DNA of 54,350 nucleotides, taken from Ectothiorhodospiraceae bacterium (lineage in GTDB: Bacteria; Pseudomonadota; Gammaproteobacteria; HK1). This document shows, piece after piece, positions 15,301 to 21,870 of the stretch (position 1 is the first letter of the stretch; each line of letters starts with the position of its first letter). A model generated the notes under the pieces. It saw nothing but the letters and a program-made list of their open reading frames with translations. It was not told where the DNA came from and made no database searches. The stretch covers positions 1 through 54,350 of the forward strand of contig JACKNM010000026.1 of NCBI GenBank assembly GCA_024234875.1, in the 5' to 3' direction. The position numbers and the translations under genes were made by a program.

Positions 15301-17163
15301 GCTGGCGACGAGATCGGCGAGTCCGCCGCACACCGCCCGCCCCTCCTCCACGAAGGTCGTGCGGACCTCCTGGTCGTGCTCGGTCTCGGCGCTGGCGACC
15401 GCGGCGGGCGCCGGCGCCGGCGGTGTCTCGATCGGATCGAGCTTGGTCACGGCACGCTCCAGCGCCGCGATGCGGCCCTGCGCGCGCGCCAGGGCGGCTG
15501 GTGCCGAGGGTTGGCGACCGATCACCGCCTCGAGGTGGAACTCGATCTGCGCCAGCACCTCTGCCGTCGCGTCGAGCACCACCACCGGAGTCGTGCCGCG
15601 GGGGCGTCCGAGCACCGTCGCGCACACCGCCCCCCAGCGCTCGAGCAACGACGCCACCGGGTCGAGCCCGAGGACGCGCAGCGCACCCACGCCCTGCGCA
15701 ACCTCGGCGCCGAGGCGCGCCACCCGCAGCGCCGGTGCGTCGACCGGCTCGTCGAACAGCCGCTTGACCCGGGCGAGGTTGACCGCCAGCTCACCGAGGG
15801 TGGCGGCGGTGAGGGCGGCGTGCTCGAGCGCGCTCAGCCGCAGCTCGTCGCTCGCCACGCGCCGGCGCTCGCATTCCAGCTCCGCCTCGCGCAACCCACG
15901 ACGGGCCGCGGTGTCGAGGACCCGTCGGGCGTCGAGGAGCACCTCCGCCACCAGCAGCAGATCCCCGGGCATCGGCGACAGCCCCATCCGCTCCAGCGCG
16001 GCGAGCTGCTGTGCCTGCTCCAGGACGTCGATACCGACGCCGTCCAGATTCAGCAGGCGCAGGCTGTGCGCCAGCCGTCCGAGCGACTCCGGGATGTCGG
16101 CGAAGGCGCCGAGCGCCTTCGCCCCCTCGCGCACCGGCCACGCCTCGATGCGGCTCTCGATGTCCGCGATCTCCTCGACCAGCACCGTCTGCAGCGCCCG
16201 CAGGGTGCCGAGGCCCGGGCCGTCGATGGCGTCGCGCGCGGTGTCGTAGCGACGCTCGCCGGGGCGCAGCCCGCCGAGCTCGAACCAGGCCTGCACCTCG
16301 GCGATGCGCCCGGCACTCGCGTCGCGCACGCGCGAGGCCTGGGCCAGCAAGGTGCCGAGCAGCGCCGTCCCGGCGCTCGCCACTGCCTCGACATCGACAC
16401 CGTCCATGGCCTGGCGCAGGTGCTGCTCGAGGCGAGCGAGCAGGCGTTGCACCTCGCGCGGCTCGACCGAGCCCACCTCGGCGGCGGAGACCAGGCCGCC
16501 CGCCACCCAGGCGATCATCCGCAGCCGCGGCGGGATCGGCGCCCGCTCGATGGCCGCGAGGATACGCCGCGTGTCGCGCGGCCCGTCGTCGCTCCCCCGG
16601 ATCCACCGCGCCAGCTCGCGCTGCAGGTAGCGGCGCGCGGCATGCAGCGTCTCCCGCTCGTGCTGCGGCGAGGCCGACGTCGGCTCGCGGGCCGGGACCG
16701 GCAGGGTCGGCGCGAGCAAGGCGTCCTCGCCGACCCCCGGCGCACCGCGGCAGGCGCGGAGATCGTTCACCAGGGGCAGCAGGACGGTCGGGGCGTCGGG
16801 GTTGCCGGCGCCGATGAACTCCAGGTAGTCACCCGCGCGCAGCAGCGCGGTCATGAGCACCTCGCAGGCGCCGCGTCGGTCGTCCTCGGCCACCGCGCGC
16901 GCATCGGCGACCAGGGCACGGACGTTGCGCTCCATCTCCTGGAACAGGACCGCGAGGCCCCGGTACTCGAGCAGCGCGAGCACCGCACCGAGACGGTGGA
17001 GCTCGCCGGCCCCGCGCGCCACCACCTCCTCGGAGGCGTTGCCACGGCCGATCTCCTCGACCGCCACGCGCGCGCGATGGACGCCGGCCGCGAGCTCGTC
17101 GGCGACCCAGGCGAGGCCCACCGCATTGGCCTGAACTCGCACCCCGACCGCCGGCTGCGCCAT
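12391..17163 (-). CDS. chpA: ChpA/PilL-type hybrid CheA kinase
   Basis: 1590 residues. A long helical N-terminal part (about 1-600) is followed by two HPT domains with intact histidines, His640 in LHTLAGSGR and His928 in LHTLKGSAH, separated by an Ala/Pro-rich linker. Next come the CheA dimerisation and ATPase region (LLRNAIDHGIELP, DDGAGLD, GRGVGLD), a CheW-like domain, and a C-terminal receiver (ILVVDDSVTVRK, acceptor in VVLDIEMPRMDG, YLGKPYQ). This is the ChpA plan, though shorter than P. aeruginosa ChpA and with fewer HPT copies. The ATG at 17163 has a GAGAGGA site. It lies 91 bp downstream of pilG in the operon. A large antisense reading frame over it is a composition artefact. Confidence 0.9.
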   Translation of the reverse strand: MAQPAVGVRVQANAVGLAWVADELAAGVHRARVAVEEIGRGNASEEVVARGAGELHRLGAVLALLEYRGLAVLFQEMERNVRALVADARAVAEDDRRGACEVLMTALLRAGDYLEFIGAGNPDAPTVLLPLVNDLRACRGAPGVGEDALLAPTLPVPAREPTSASPQHERETLHAARRYLQRELARWIRGSDDGPRDTRRILAAIERAPIPPRLRMIAWVAGGLVSAAEVGSVEPREVQRLLARLEQHLRQAMDGVDVEAVASAGTALLGTLLAQASRVRDASAGRIAEVQAWFELGGLRPGERRYDTARDAIDGPGLGTLRALQTVLVEEIADIESRIEAWPVREGAKALGAFADIPESLGRLAHSLRLLNLDGVGIDVLEQAQQLAALERMGLSPMPGDLLLVAEVLLDARRVLDTAARRGLREAELECERRRVASDELRLSALEHAALTAATLGELAVNLARVKRLFDEPVDAPALRVARLGAEVAQGVGALRVLGLDPVASLLERWGAVCATVLGRPRGTTPVVVLDATAEVLAQIEFHLEAVIGRQPSAPAALARAQGRIAALERAVTKLDPIETPPAPAPAAVASAETEHDQEVRTTFVEEGRAVCGGLADLVASATVVAPEAAALVSLRRALHTLAGSGRIAGAHALAELAGAVERVLDVVIDHAARPSRAFADLLRQVAEVLPPMLEDFARGRPGSLDVSVLLRRAAQLGDGAADGPLDAETDPPPAPGLAPGAVASAVVEAPASPEPGAVRPSSVASAPATEASPRANLLAEAIRLHARALGEALDARGEGTAIDGVLGHVWALQACARAAGHTEVAELCTAVAAAAGVGARRGAHLPWARLRALIDAAESLLARSGAADVPGTEGEAGAEPTVGVEELQEVFADDSARVLDAAERALAEWRADPDARGPVQELQRELHTLKGSAHTVGVAAVGDLGHSLESVLTLVASGRIRATPALLDAVERCLDRMAEMTDLARAGQPVPAAREVVARLDALVFAALWTPPGGPVRAQARTVPPVEERTHVGGAHDTVTGRDTERPDRGPGSGHLLDQLGRAARSLSGAQMRLLRALERVDSAVQASGEVGTTALAEARHELVAQSHEQALLQLALLRARLVPFAAFVPRLQRLARRTFEAVGKRGDLHVEGASTEVDRGVSERVAVALEHLLRNAIDHGIELPARRAELGKQAVGRVEVRVRRAGRELEVRLRDDGAGLDRDAIRAVAVERGLLAATDQVDEAAVDRLIFSPGLSTSARVTRISGRGVGLDTVAAEVAQLGGTIGVESAPGRGTAFTISVPHGPGLDACLLLEVGGATVGLPLLQVDSVRLIPTADLTRMLADASAEVRHDERAYPLRNLGELLELDEGVLPDPQSTSPVVLASAGEQRIALVAQALVGQGAAARPAPPGEALPPWSAGSSRAGDAEDVPVVDLARLLQPPSVARESVGARAWRAVPAPPEPKILVVDDSVTVRKMTRRLLVRHGFDVSTAKDGVEALAMIRHQRPDAVVLDIEMPRMDGFELTRVLRADDAFGDLPIVMITSRVGEKHAHRARDLGVNRYLGKPYQDGDLLEAIRAVLAKSAAATA

Positions 17164-17254
17164 CCGTCCTCTCTCGTGTCGTCGACGCACGTGGCGTCCG
17201 GGGTGCCCGGGCAGCACGGAGACCGCGGCGCCGGGCGACGGCGTCGCGGCCGGG

Positions 17255-17668
17255 TCAGTCGGCCGCGGCCTCCAGGCGCACGAAGCGCCGGATGGTGCCC
17301 AGCAGCTCGTCGCGCGTGAAGGGCTTGGTCAGATGGTCGGACGAGCCGACGACCCGCCCTCGCGCGCGGTCGAACAATCCGTCCTTGGTCGAGAGCATGA
17401 CCACCGGGGTGGTCCGCAGCGTGCCGTTGCGCTTGATCAGCGCGCAGGTCTGATAGCCGTCCAGGCGGGGCATCATGATGTCGACGAACACGATGTCGGG
17501 CGGGTCGTCGACCAGCCGGTGCAGCGCGTCGAAACCGTCCGATGCGGTGGTCACCACGCATCCCTCCCGGCGCAGCAGCGCCTCGGCGCTGCGCCGAATG
17601 GTCGCACTGTCGTCGACCACCAGGACCTTCACCCCGGTGAGCGTCGCGGTCTCGGGCTGCGCCGCCAT
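17255..17668 (-). CDS. pilG: PilG-type response regulator
   Basis: 137 residues, a single receiver domain with a short N-terminal extension: VLVVDDSATIRRSAEALL, acceptor Asp in IVFVDIMMPRLDGYQ, Ser/Thr in VVMLSTKDG, Lys in HLTKPFT. The DGLFDRARGRVVGSSDHLTK stretch is a PilG hallmark. It is the first gene of the operon and the expected phosphate acceptor of ChpA that drives pilus extension. The ATG at 17668 has a GAGG site upstream. Confidence 0.92.
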   Translation of the reverse strand: MAAQPETATLTGVKVLVVDDSATIRRSAEALLRREGCVVTTASDGFDALHRLVDDPPDIVFVDIMMPRLDGYQTCALIKRNGTLRTTPVVMLSTKDGLFDRARGRVVGSSDHLTKPFTRDELLGTIRRFVRLEAAAD

Positions 17669-17725
17669 CAGGCTGCCTCGCTGTGTGCGCCGGGTGGCGC
17701 CCCGGCATCGGGGGCGCGGAACCCG

Positions 17726-17753
17726 AATTTAGTACAGCGTGACCCGCTTTGCA
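17726..17753 (-). promoter_or_regulatory. Weak candidate promoter of the pil-chp operon
   Basis: On the minus strand TGCAAA (17753-17748) and TAAATT (17731-17726) are 16 bp apart, about 58 bases upstream of the pilG ATG. This is the only A+T-rich patch in the gap, but the -35 matches poorly. The rest of the 227-bp gap (17669-17895) shows no gene. Confidence 0.3.
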
Positions 17754-17895
17754 CCAGGGACGGCCGAGGCCGGCCGCCGGGCGCGGCGACCGCCGTCGTG
17801 GGCGAGACCGTGGACGTCGCGGCCCGAGGTCACGAGAATGCCATCCCGAGCGGGTCAGATCCGCCACCCGATACCGACAACCCAGGGAGACCCAC

Positions 17896-18876
17896 ATGCG
17901 CCCATTCGCAGCCTCCGTCGCCGCGGCCGTCCTCGCGCTCGCCGCCGCGCCGGGCCACACCGTCGAGGGCAAGCTGGTCCTCTACACCAGCCAGCCGAAC
18001 CAGGACGCGCAGCAGACCGTCGACGCCTTCCGCGCCCGCCACCCCCAGGTCGAGGTCGAGTGGATCCGCGACGGCACCACCAAGGTGATGGCGAAGCTGC
18101 GGGCGGAGTTCACCGCCGGGGCGCCGAAGCCCGACGTGCTGCTCATCGCCGACTCGGTGACCATGGAGGGCCTCAAGCGCGAGGGCCGGCTGATGGCCTA
18201 CCCCGAGGCGCCGACCGCCGGGTATCCGGCCGGCGTCCACGACCCCGCGCACCACTACTTCGGCACCAAGCTGCTCACCACCGGCATCGTCTACAACACC
18301 AGCGCGCCGCTGAAGCCGACCTCCTGGAAGGACCTGGTGAGCCCACAGGCCAAGGGCCTGGTGACGATGCCCAGCCCGCTCACCTCGGGCGCGGCGCTCA
18401 TCCACCTCGCCAGCATCACCGCCCACCCGGACCTCGGCTGGGCGTACTACGAGCAGCTCGCCGCCAACGGCGCGCGCGCCAAGGGCGGCAACGGTGGCGT
18501 GCTGAAGGCGGTCGCCGGCGGCGAGAAGCTGTACGGGGTGGTGGTCGACTTCCTGCCGATCCGGGCCAAGGCCAAGGGATCCCCGGTCGAGTTCGTGTTC
18601 CCGGCCGAAGGGGTGAGCGCGATCTCGGAGCCGGTCGCAATCCTCTCCACCGCGGCCAACCCGGAGGCGGCGAAGGCGTTCGTCGACTTCCTGCTCTCGA
18701 TGGAGGGGCAGGCGCTGGCGAGTGCCCAGGGCTACATGCCGGCCCATCCGAAGGCCACGCCTCCCGAGGGCTTCCCCGACCCCGCGACCGTGAAGCTGCT
18801 CCCGCTCGACGCCGAGCGCGCGCTGGCCGACGCCGACGCCAACAAGCGCCGCTTCGCCGAGGTCTTCGGGGAATGA
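17896..18876 (+). CDS. ABC importer periplasmic binding protein, Fe(III)/2-aminoethylphosphonate type
   Basis: 326 residues with a signal peptide (residues 1-18, cleavage near APG-HTV) and a type-2 periplasmic binding fold of the FbpA/FutA/PhnS group: LVLYTSQPNQDAQQTVDAF at the start, KPDVLLIADSVTMEGLK, FGTKLLTTGIVYNT and GWAYYEQLAANGA. The ATG at 17896 has an AGGGAGA site. It is followed by the matching permease gene. Sequence reading does not settle the substrate: the family carries ferric iron, polyamine-like or phosphonate ligands. An intercistronic hairpin after the stop could raise its expression above the permease. Confidence 0.85.
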   Translation: MRPFAASVAAAVLALAAAPGHTVEGKLVLYTSQPNQDAQQTVDAFRARHPQVEVEWIRDGTTKVMAKLRAEFTAGAPKPDVLLIADSVTMEGLKREGRLMAYPEAPTAGYPAGVHDPAHHYFGTKLLTTGIVYNTSAPLKPTSWKDLVSPQAKGLVTMPSPLTSGAALIHLASITAHPDLGWAYYEQLAANGARAKGGNGGVLKAVAGGEKLYGVVVDFLPIRAKAKGSPVEFVFPAEGVSAISEPVAILSTAANPEAAKAFVDFLLSMEGQALASAQGYMPAHPKATPPEGFPDPATVKLLPLDAERALADADANKRRFAEVFGE

Positions 18877-18884
18877 CGACGCAA

Positions 18885-18918
18885 GGCCGCGGATGGCGCA
18901 TCGCCGCCGTCCGCGGCC
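18885..18918 (+). other. Intercistronic hairpin between binding protein and permease genes
   Basis: GGCCGCGGA and TCCGCGGCC are perfect 9-bp arms around 16 bases, starting nine bases after the binding-protein stop. With no following T-run it more likely protects the upstream message or dampens read-through than terminates fully. Confidence 0.5.
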
Positions 18919-18989
18919 CCGCGGCCTGCCTCGGGGCGAGCGCGACGGCGGTTGCCGCCGCGCCAGGGCGGCATCGACGCCGATAGTCC

Positions 18990-20675
18990 ATGTCCCACCG
19001 GACCCTCGATCACGCCCTGCTCGCGGGGCTGGTGCTGTTCGTCGGCGCGGTCGCCATCGCCCCGCTCGGGCGACTGCTCGCCGAGAGTGTCGCGCCCGGG
19101 GGTGAGCTCGACCTCACGGTCGCGCGCGAGGTGCTGTCGGCACGCTCGACCTGGCGGGCGACCTGGAACAGCCTGGTCACCGCGACCTGGGGCACCGTCA
19201 TCTCGCTCGTCCTCGGCGCCGCGTTCGCCCTGCTGGTGGCGCTCACCGACATCCGCGGCAAGCGGGTGCTCGTGTTCTGCTTCCTGATCCCGTTGATGAT
19301 TCCGCCCCAGGTCACCGCACTGTCGTGGGTCCAGCTCTTCGGCCCGTCGAGCGCGCTGCTCAACACCCTCGGCATCGCGCCGGCGCCGGGCACGCCGAAT
19401 CCGATGTACTCGCGCGGGGGAATCATCACCCTGCTCGGAGTCCAGCACGCGCCGCTGGTCTTCCTGGCGCTCCGCGCGGGCCTGCGCGCGATGCCGCGCG
19501 AGATGGTGGAGGCGGCGCGTGCCGCCGGTGCCGGGCGCTGGCGGGTGCTCCGCGACGTGGTGCTGCCGCTGATGACCCCGCCGCTGGTCGCCGGCACCGC
19601 GCTCGCCTTCGTGTCCGCCATCGGCAACTTCGGGATCCCGGCACTGCTCGGCATCCCGGCGTCGTTCACCGTGCTACCGACCCTGATCTATCGGCGCCTG
19701 GCCGGTTTCGGACCCGAGATCATCTCCGAGGTGGCGGTGCTGTCGGTGCTGGTCGGCGTCATCGCGTTCGCCGGCGTGCTGGTGCAGCAGGCGGTGTTGC
19801 GCCGGCGGGACTACCGCACCCTCGGCGCACCGTCGCGCCCGCTCGCGTTCGAGCTCGGCCGCTGGCGGCCGGCGGCCGAGGCGCTGGCGTGGCTGGTGAT
19901 CGTGTTGATCCTGGTGCTGCCGCTCGGCGCACTGGCCGCGACCTCGCTGGTCTCCGCCTACGGCGTCCCGCTTGCCGCCGACACCCTCACCTTCGACAAC
20001 TACGTCGAGGTGATGCTGCGCCAGTCGGTGACCATCCGCGCGTTCGTGAACAGCTTCTCGCTCGCCGCCGGCGCAGCGCTGGTGCTGGTCGCGATCACCA
20101 TCCCCCTCGGCTACTTCCTGGTCTGGCGGCGGAGCCGCCTCCTCGGGGTGCTCGACGCGCTGGCCGAGCTGCCCTACGCCCTGCCGGGCGTGGTCCTCGC
20201 CATCGCCTGCATCCTGCTCTTCATCCGGCCGCTGCCGCTGGTCGGGGTGAGCATCTACGGCACGGTCTGGATCATCCTCGCCGCCTACCTCGCGCGCTTC
20301 CTGACCCTCGCGCTGCGCCCGGTGGTGAGCGGGTACCACCAGCTCGACCGCCACCTCGAGGAGGCGGCGCAGGTGGCGGGCGCGCGCCTGCCGACGCGGC
20401 TGGTCACCATCATCACCCCCCTGATCGGGCCGATCGCGGCCGCCGGCGGCATCCTGGTCTTCATGACCGCGTTCAACGAGCTGACGGTGTCGGCGCTGCT
20501 GTGGTCGGCGGGAGCCGAGACCATCGGGGTGGTGGTGTTCAATCTCGACGACGGCGGCTACACCGTCCTCGCCTCGGCGGTGGCGATGGTGACGGTGGGC
20601 GCGATCCTGGCGCTGATGCTCGCGGGCTCGTGGCTCGGGCGACGCCTGCCGGCCGGGGTCATCCCGTGGGACTGA
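18990..20675 (+). CDS. ABC importer permease, fused two-domain (FbpB/AfuB type)
   Basis: 561 residues with about 12 hydrophobic segments and two binding-protein-dependent transport domains in tandem. The first coupling (EAA) loop is near MVEAARAAGAGRWRVLRD, the second near HLEEAAQVAGARLPTRL. Both are followed by the usual L/V-P-L motifs. Such fused permeases work with one ATPase dimer, typical of ferric iron and phosphonate importers. The ATG at 18990 follows the binding protein by 113 bp. The 3' end overlaps the convergent ATPase gene by 17 bp. Confidence 0.9.
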   Translation: MSHRTLDHALLAGLVLFVGAVAIAPLGRLLAESVAPGGELDLTVAREVLSARSTWRATWNSLVTATWGTVISLVLGAAFALLVALTDIRGKRVLVFCFLIPLMIPPQVTALSWVQLFGPSSALLNTLGIAPAPGTPNPMYSRGGIITLLGVQHAPLVFLALRAGLRAMPREMVEAARAAGAGRWRVLRDVVLPLMTPPLVAGTALAFVSAIGNFGIPALLGIPASFTVLPTLIYRRLAGFGPEIISEVAVLSVLVGVIAFAGVLVQQAVLRRRDYRTLGAPSRPLAFELGRWRPAAEALAWLVIVLILVLPLGALAATSLVSAYGVPLAADTLTFDNYVEVMLRQSVTIRAFVNSFSLAAGAALVLVAITIPLGYFLVWRRSRLLGVLDALAELPYALPGVVLAIACILLFIRPLPLVGVSIYGTVWIILAAYLARFLTLALRPVVSGYHQLDRHLEEAAQVAGARLPTRLVTIITPLIGPIAAAGGILVFMTAFNELTVSALLWSAGAETIGVVVFNLDDGGYTVLASAVAMVTVGAILALMLAGSWLGRRLPAGVIPWD

Positions 20676-21750
20676 CGGGCGCGAGGTCGGGCACCACCCA
20701 GCCGTCGAGCACGCGCACCCGCACCGCCGCCCCCTCGTCGGGTGGGGTCTCGACGCTGAGCAGCACCTCCTGCTCGACCCCGCCGCCGTCGAGGGTCACC
20801 TCGACGTCGTAGGCCCGGCCGCGGTAGACGACTCGCCGCACCCGCCCGGCGAGCCCGTCGGCGGCGGCGCCTCGGGTGTCGTCCAGCCCCAGCCATTCCG
20901 GCCGCAGCGACACTGTCGCCTGGCCGGGCCGCTGGCCGGCGGTGCAGCGCATGGTGGTCCTCGCCTCGCGCAGCACCACCGCGCAGCGCCCGTTCCCGGC
21001 GTCGAGCACCTCGGCCGGCATCACCGCGCCGCGACCGACGAAGGCCGCCACCATCGGCGTCGCCGGCTCGCGGTAGAGCGTACGCGGCGCCGCCACCTGC
21101 ACGATTCGCCCGCCGTCCATCACCGCGATGCGGTCGGCCAGCGCCATCGCCTCGGCCTGGTCGTGGGTGATGTAGAGCATGGTGGCCCCGGTCGCGCGGT
21201 GCAGACGGACGAACTCGTCCTCCATCGCCGCGCGCAGGTGCACGTCGAGATTGGCGAGCGGCTCGTCGAGCAGGACCAGCCGCGGCTCCATCACCAGACA
21301 ACGCGCGAGCGCGACCCGCTGGCGCTGCCCACCGGAGAGCTCGGCCGGACGTCGGCCGCCGAGACCGGCGAGACCGACCGTCGCGAGCGCCGCCTCGACG
21401 CGCGCCTCGCGATCGGAGCGCGCCACCCGCGCCACCCGCAGCGGATAGCCGACGTTGCCGGCGACCGTCATGTGCGGCCACAGCGCGTAGGTCTGGAACA
21501 CGATGCCGACGTGGCGCTCCTCGGGCGGCACGTGAAGGCCGGGCGCGGAGACCAGCCGCCCGCCGATGCGCACCTCGCCGTCGCTCGCGCGCTCGAACCC
21601 GGCCACCAGACGCAGCATCGTGGTCTTGCCGCAGCCGCTCGGGCCGAGCACTGCCAGGAACTCGCCGTCAGCCACCTCGAGGCTCACCCGGTCGACGGCG
21701 GCAGCGGGGCCGAAATGCTTGCTGAGGTCGGTGAGTGTGAGCGAGGACAT
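20659..21750 (-). CDS. ABC importer ATP-binding protein (FbpC/PotA type)
   Basis: 363 residues. The ATPase domain has Walker A GPSGCGKTT, Q loop VFQTYALWPHMTV, signature LSGGQRQRVALAR, Walker B LVLLDEPLANLD and switch His in ITHDQAEAMALADR. A C-terminal TOBE-like domain (about 280-355) follows, as in iron, polyamine and phosphonate importers. The ATG at 21750 starts MSSLTLTDLSKHFG; an in-frame extension upstream lacks family similarity. It must be the energy partner of the neighbouring permease, yet it is transcribed toward it, with 17 bp of 3' overlap. Coordinated expression of the importer therefore needs two promoters. Confidence 0.9.
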   Translation of the reverse strand: MSSLTLTDLSKHFGPAAAVDRVSLEVADGEFLAVLGPSGCGKTTMLRLVAGFERASDGEVRIGGRLVSAPGLHVPPEERHVGIVFQTYALWPHMTVAGNVGYPLRVARVARSDREARVEAALATVGLAGLGGRRPAELSGGQRQRVALARCLVMEPRLVLLDEPLANLDVHLRAAMEDEFVRLHRATGATMLYITHDQAEAMALADRIAVMDGGRIVQVAAPRTLYREPATPMVAAFVGRGAVMPAEVLDAGNGRCAVVLREARTTMRCTAGQRPGQATVSLRPEWLGLDDTRGAAADGLAGRVRRVVYRGRAYDVEVTLDGGGVEQEVLLSVETPPDEGAAVRVRVLDGWVVPDLAPVSPTG

Positions 21751-21779
21751 GGTCTGCGTGGGTGCTCGGGCGGCGGCGT

Positions 21780-21808
21780 ATTGAGCCTTGCCCGGTCTCA
21801 TTTATCAA
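21780..21808 (-). promoter_or_regulatory. Candidate promoter of the ABC ATPase gene
   Basis: On the minus strand TTGATA (21808-21803; five of six) is 17 bp from CTCAAT (21785-21780; three of six), about 30 bases before the ATG at 21750. Spacing is ideal but the -10 is weak. Confidence 0.35.
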
Positions 21809-21870
21809 TGCGCGGGCAGCAGCGGTTGCCACCCGGGCCGCCGGCGAAGCGCCGCCAGGTCTGGCCGCCC

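Noticed and set aside
13105..17319. 1404-codon open frame on the plus strand, antisense to chpA
   Set aside because: It is rich in His, Arg, Gln and Ala with no recognisable motif, and mirrors the strong codon bias of chpA. Third-position G/C keeps the opposite strand open.
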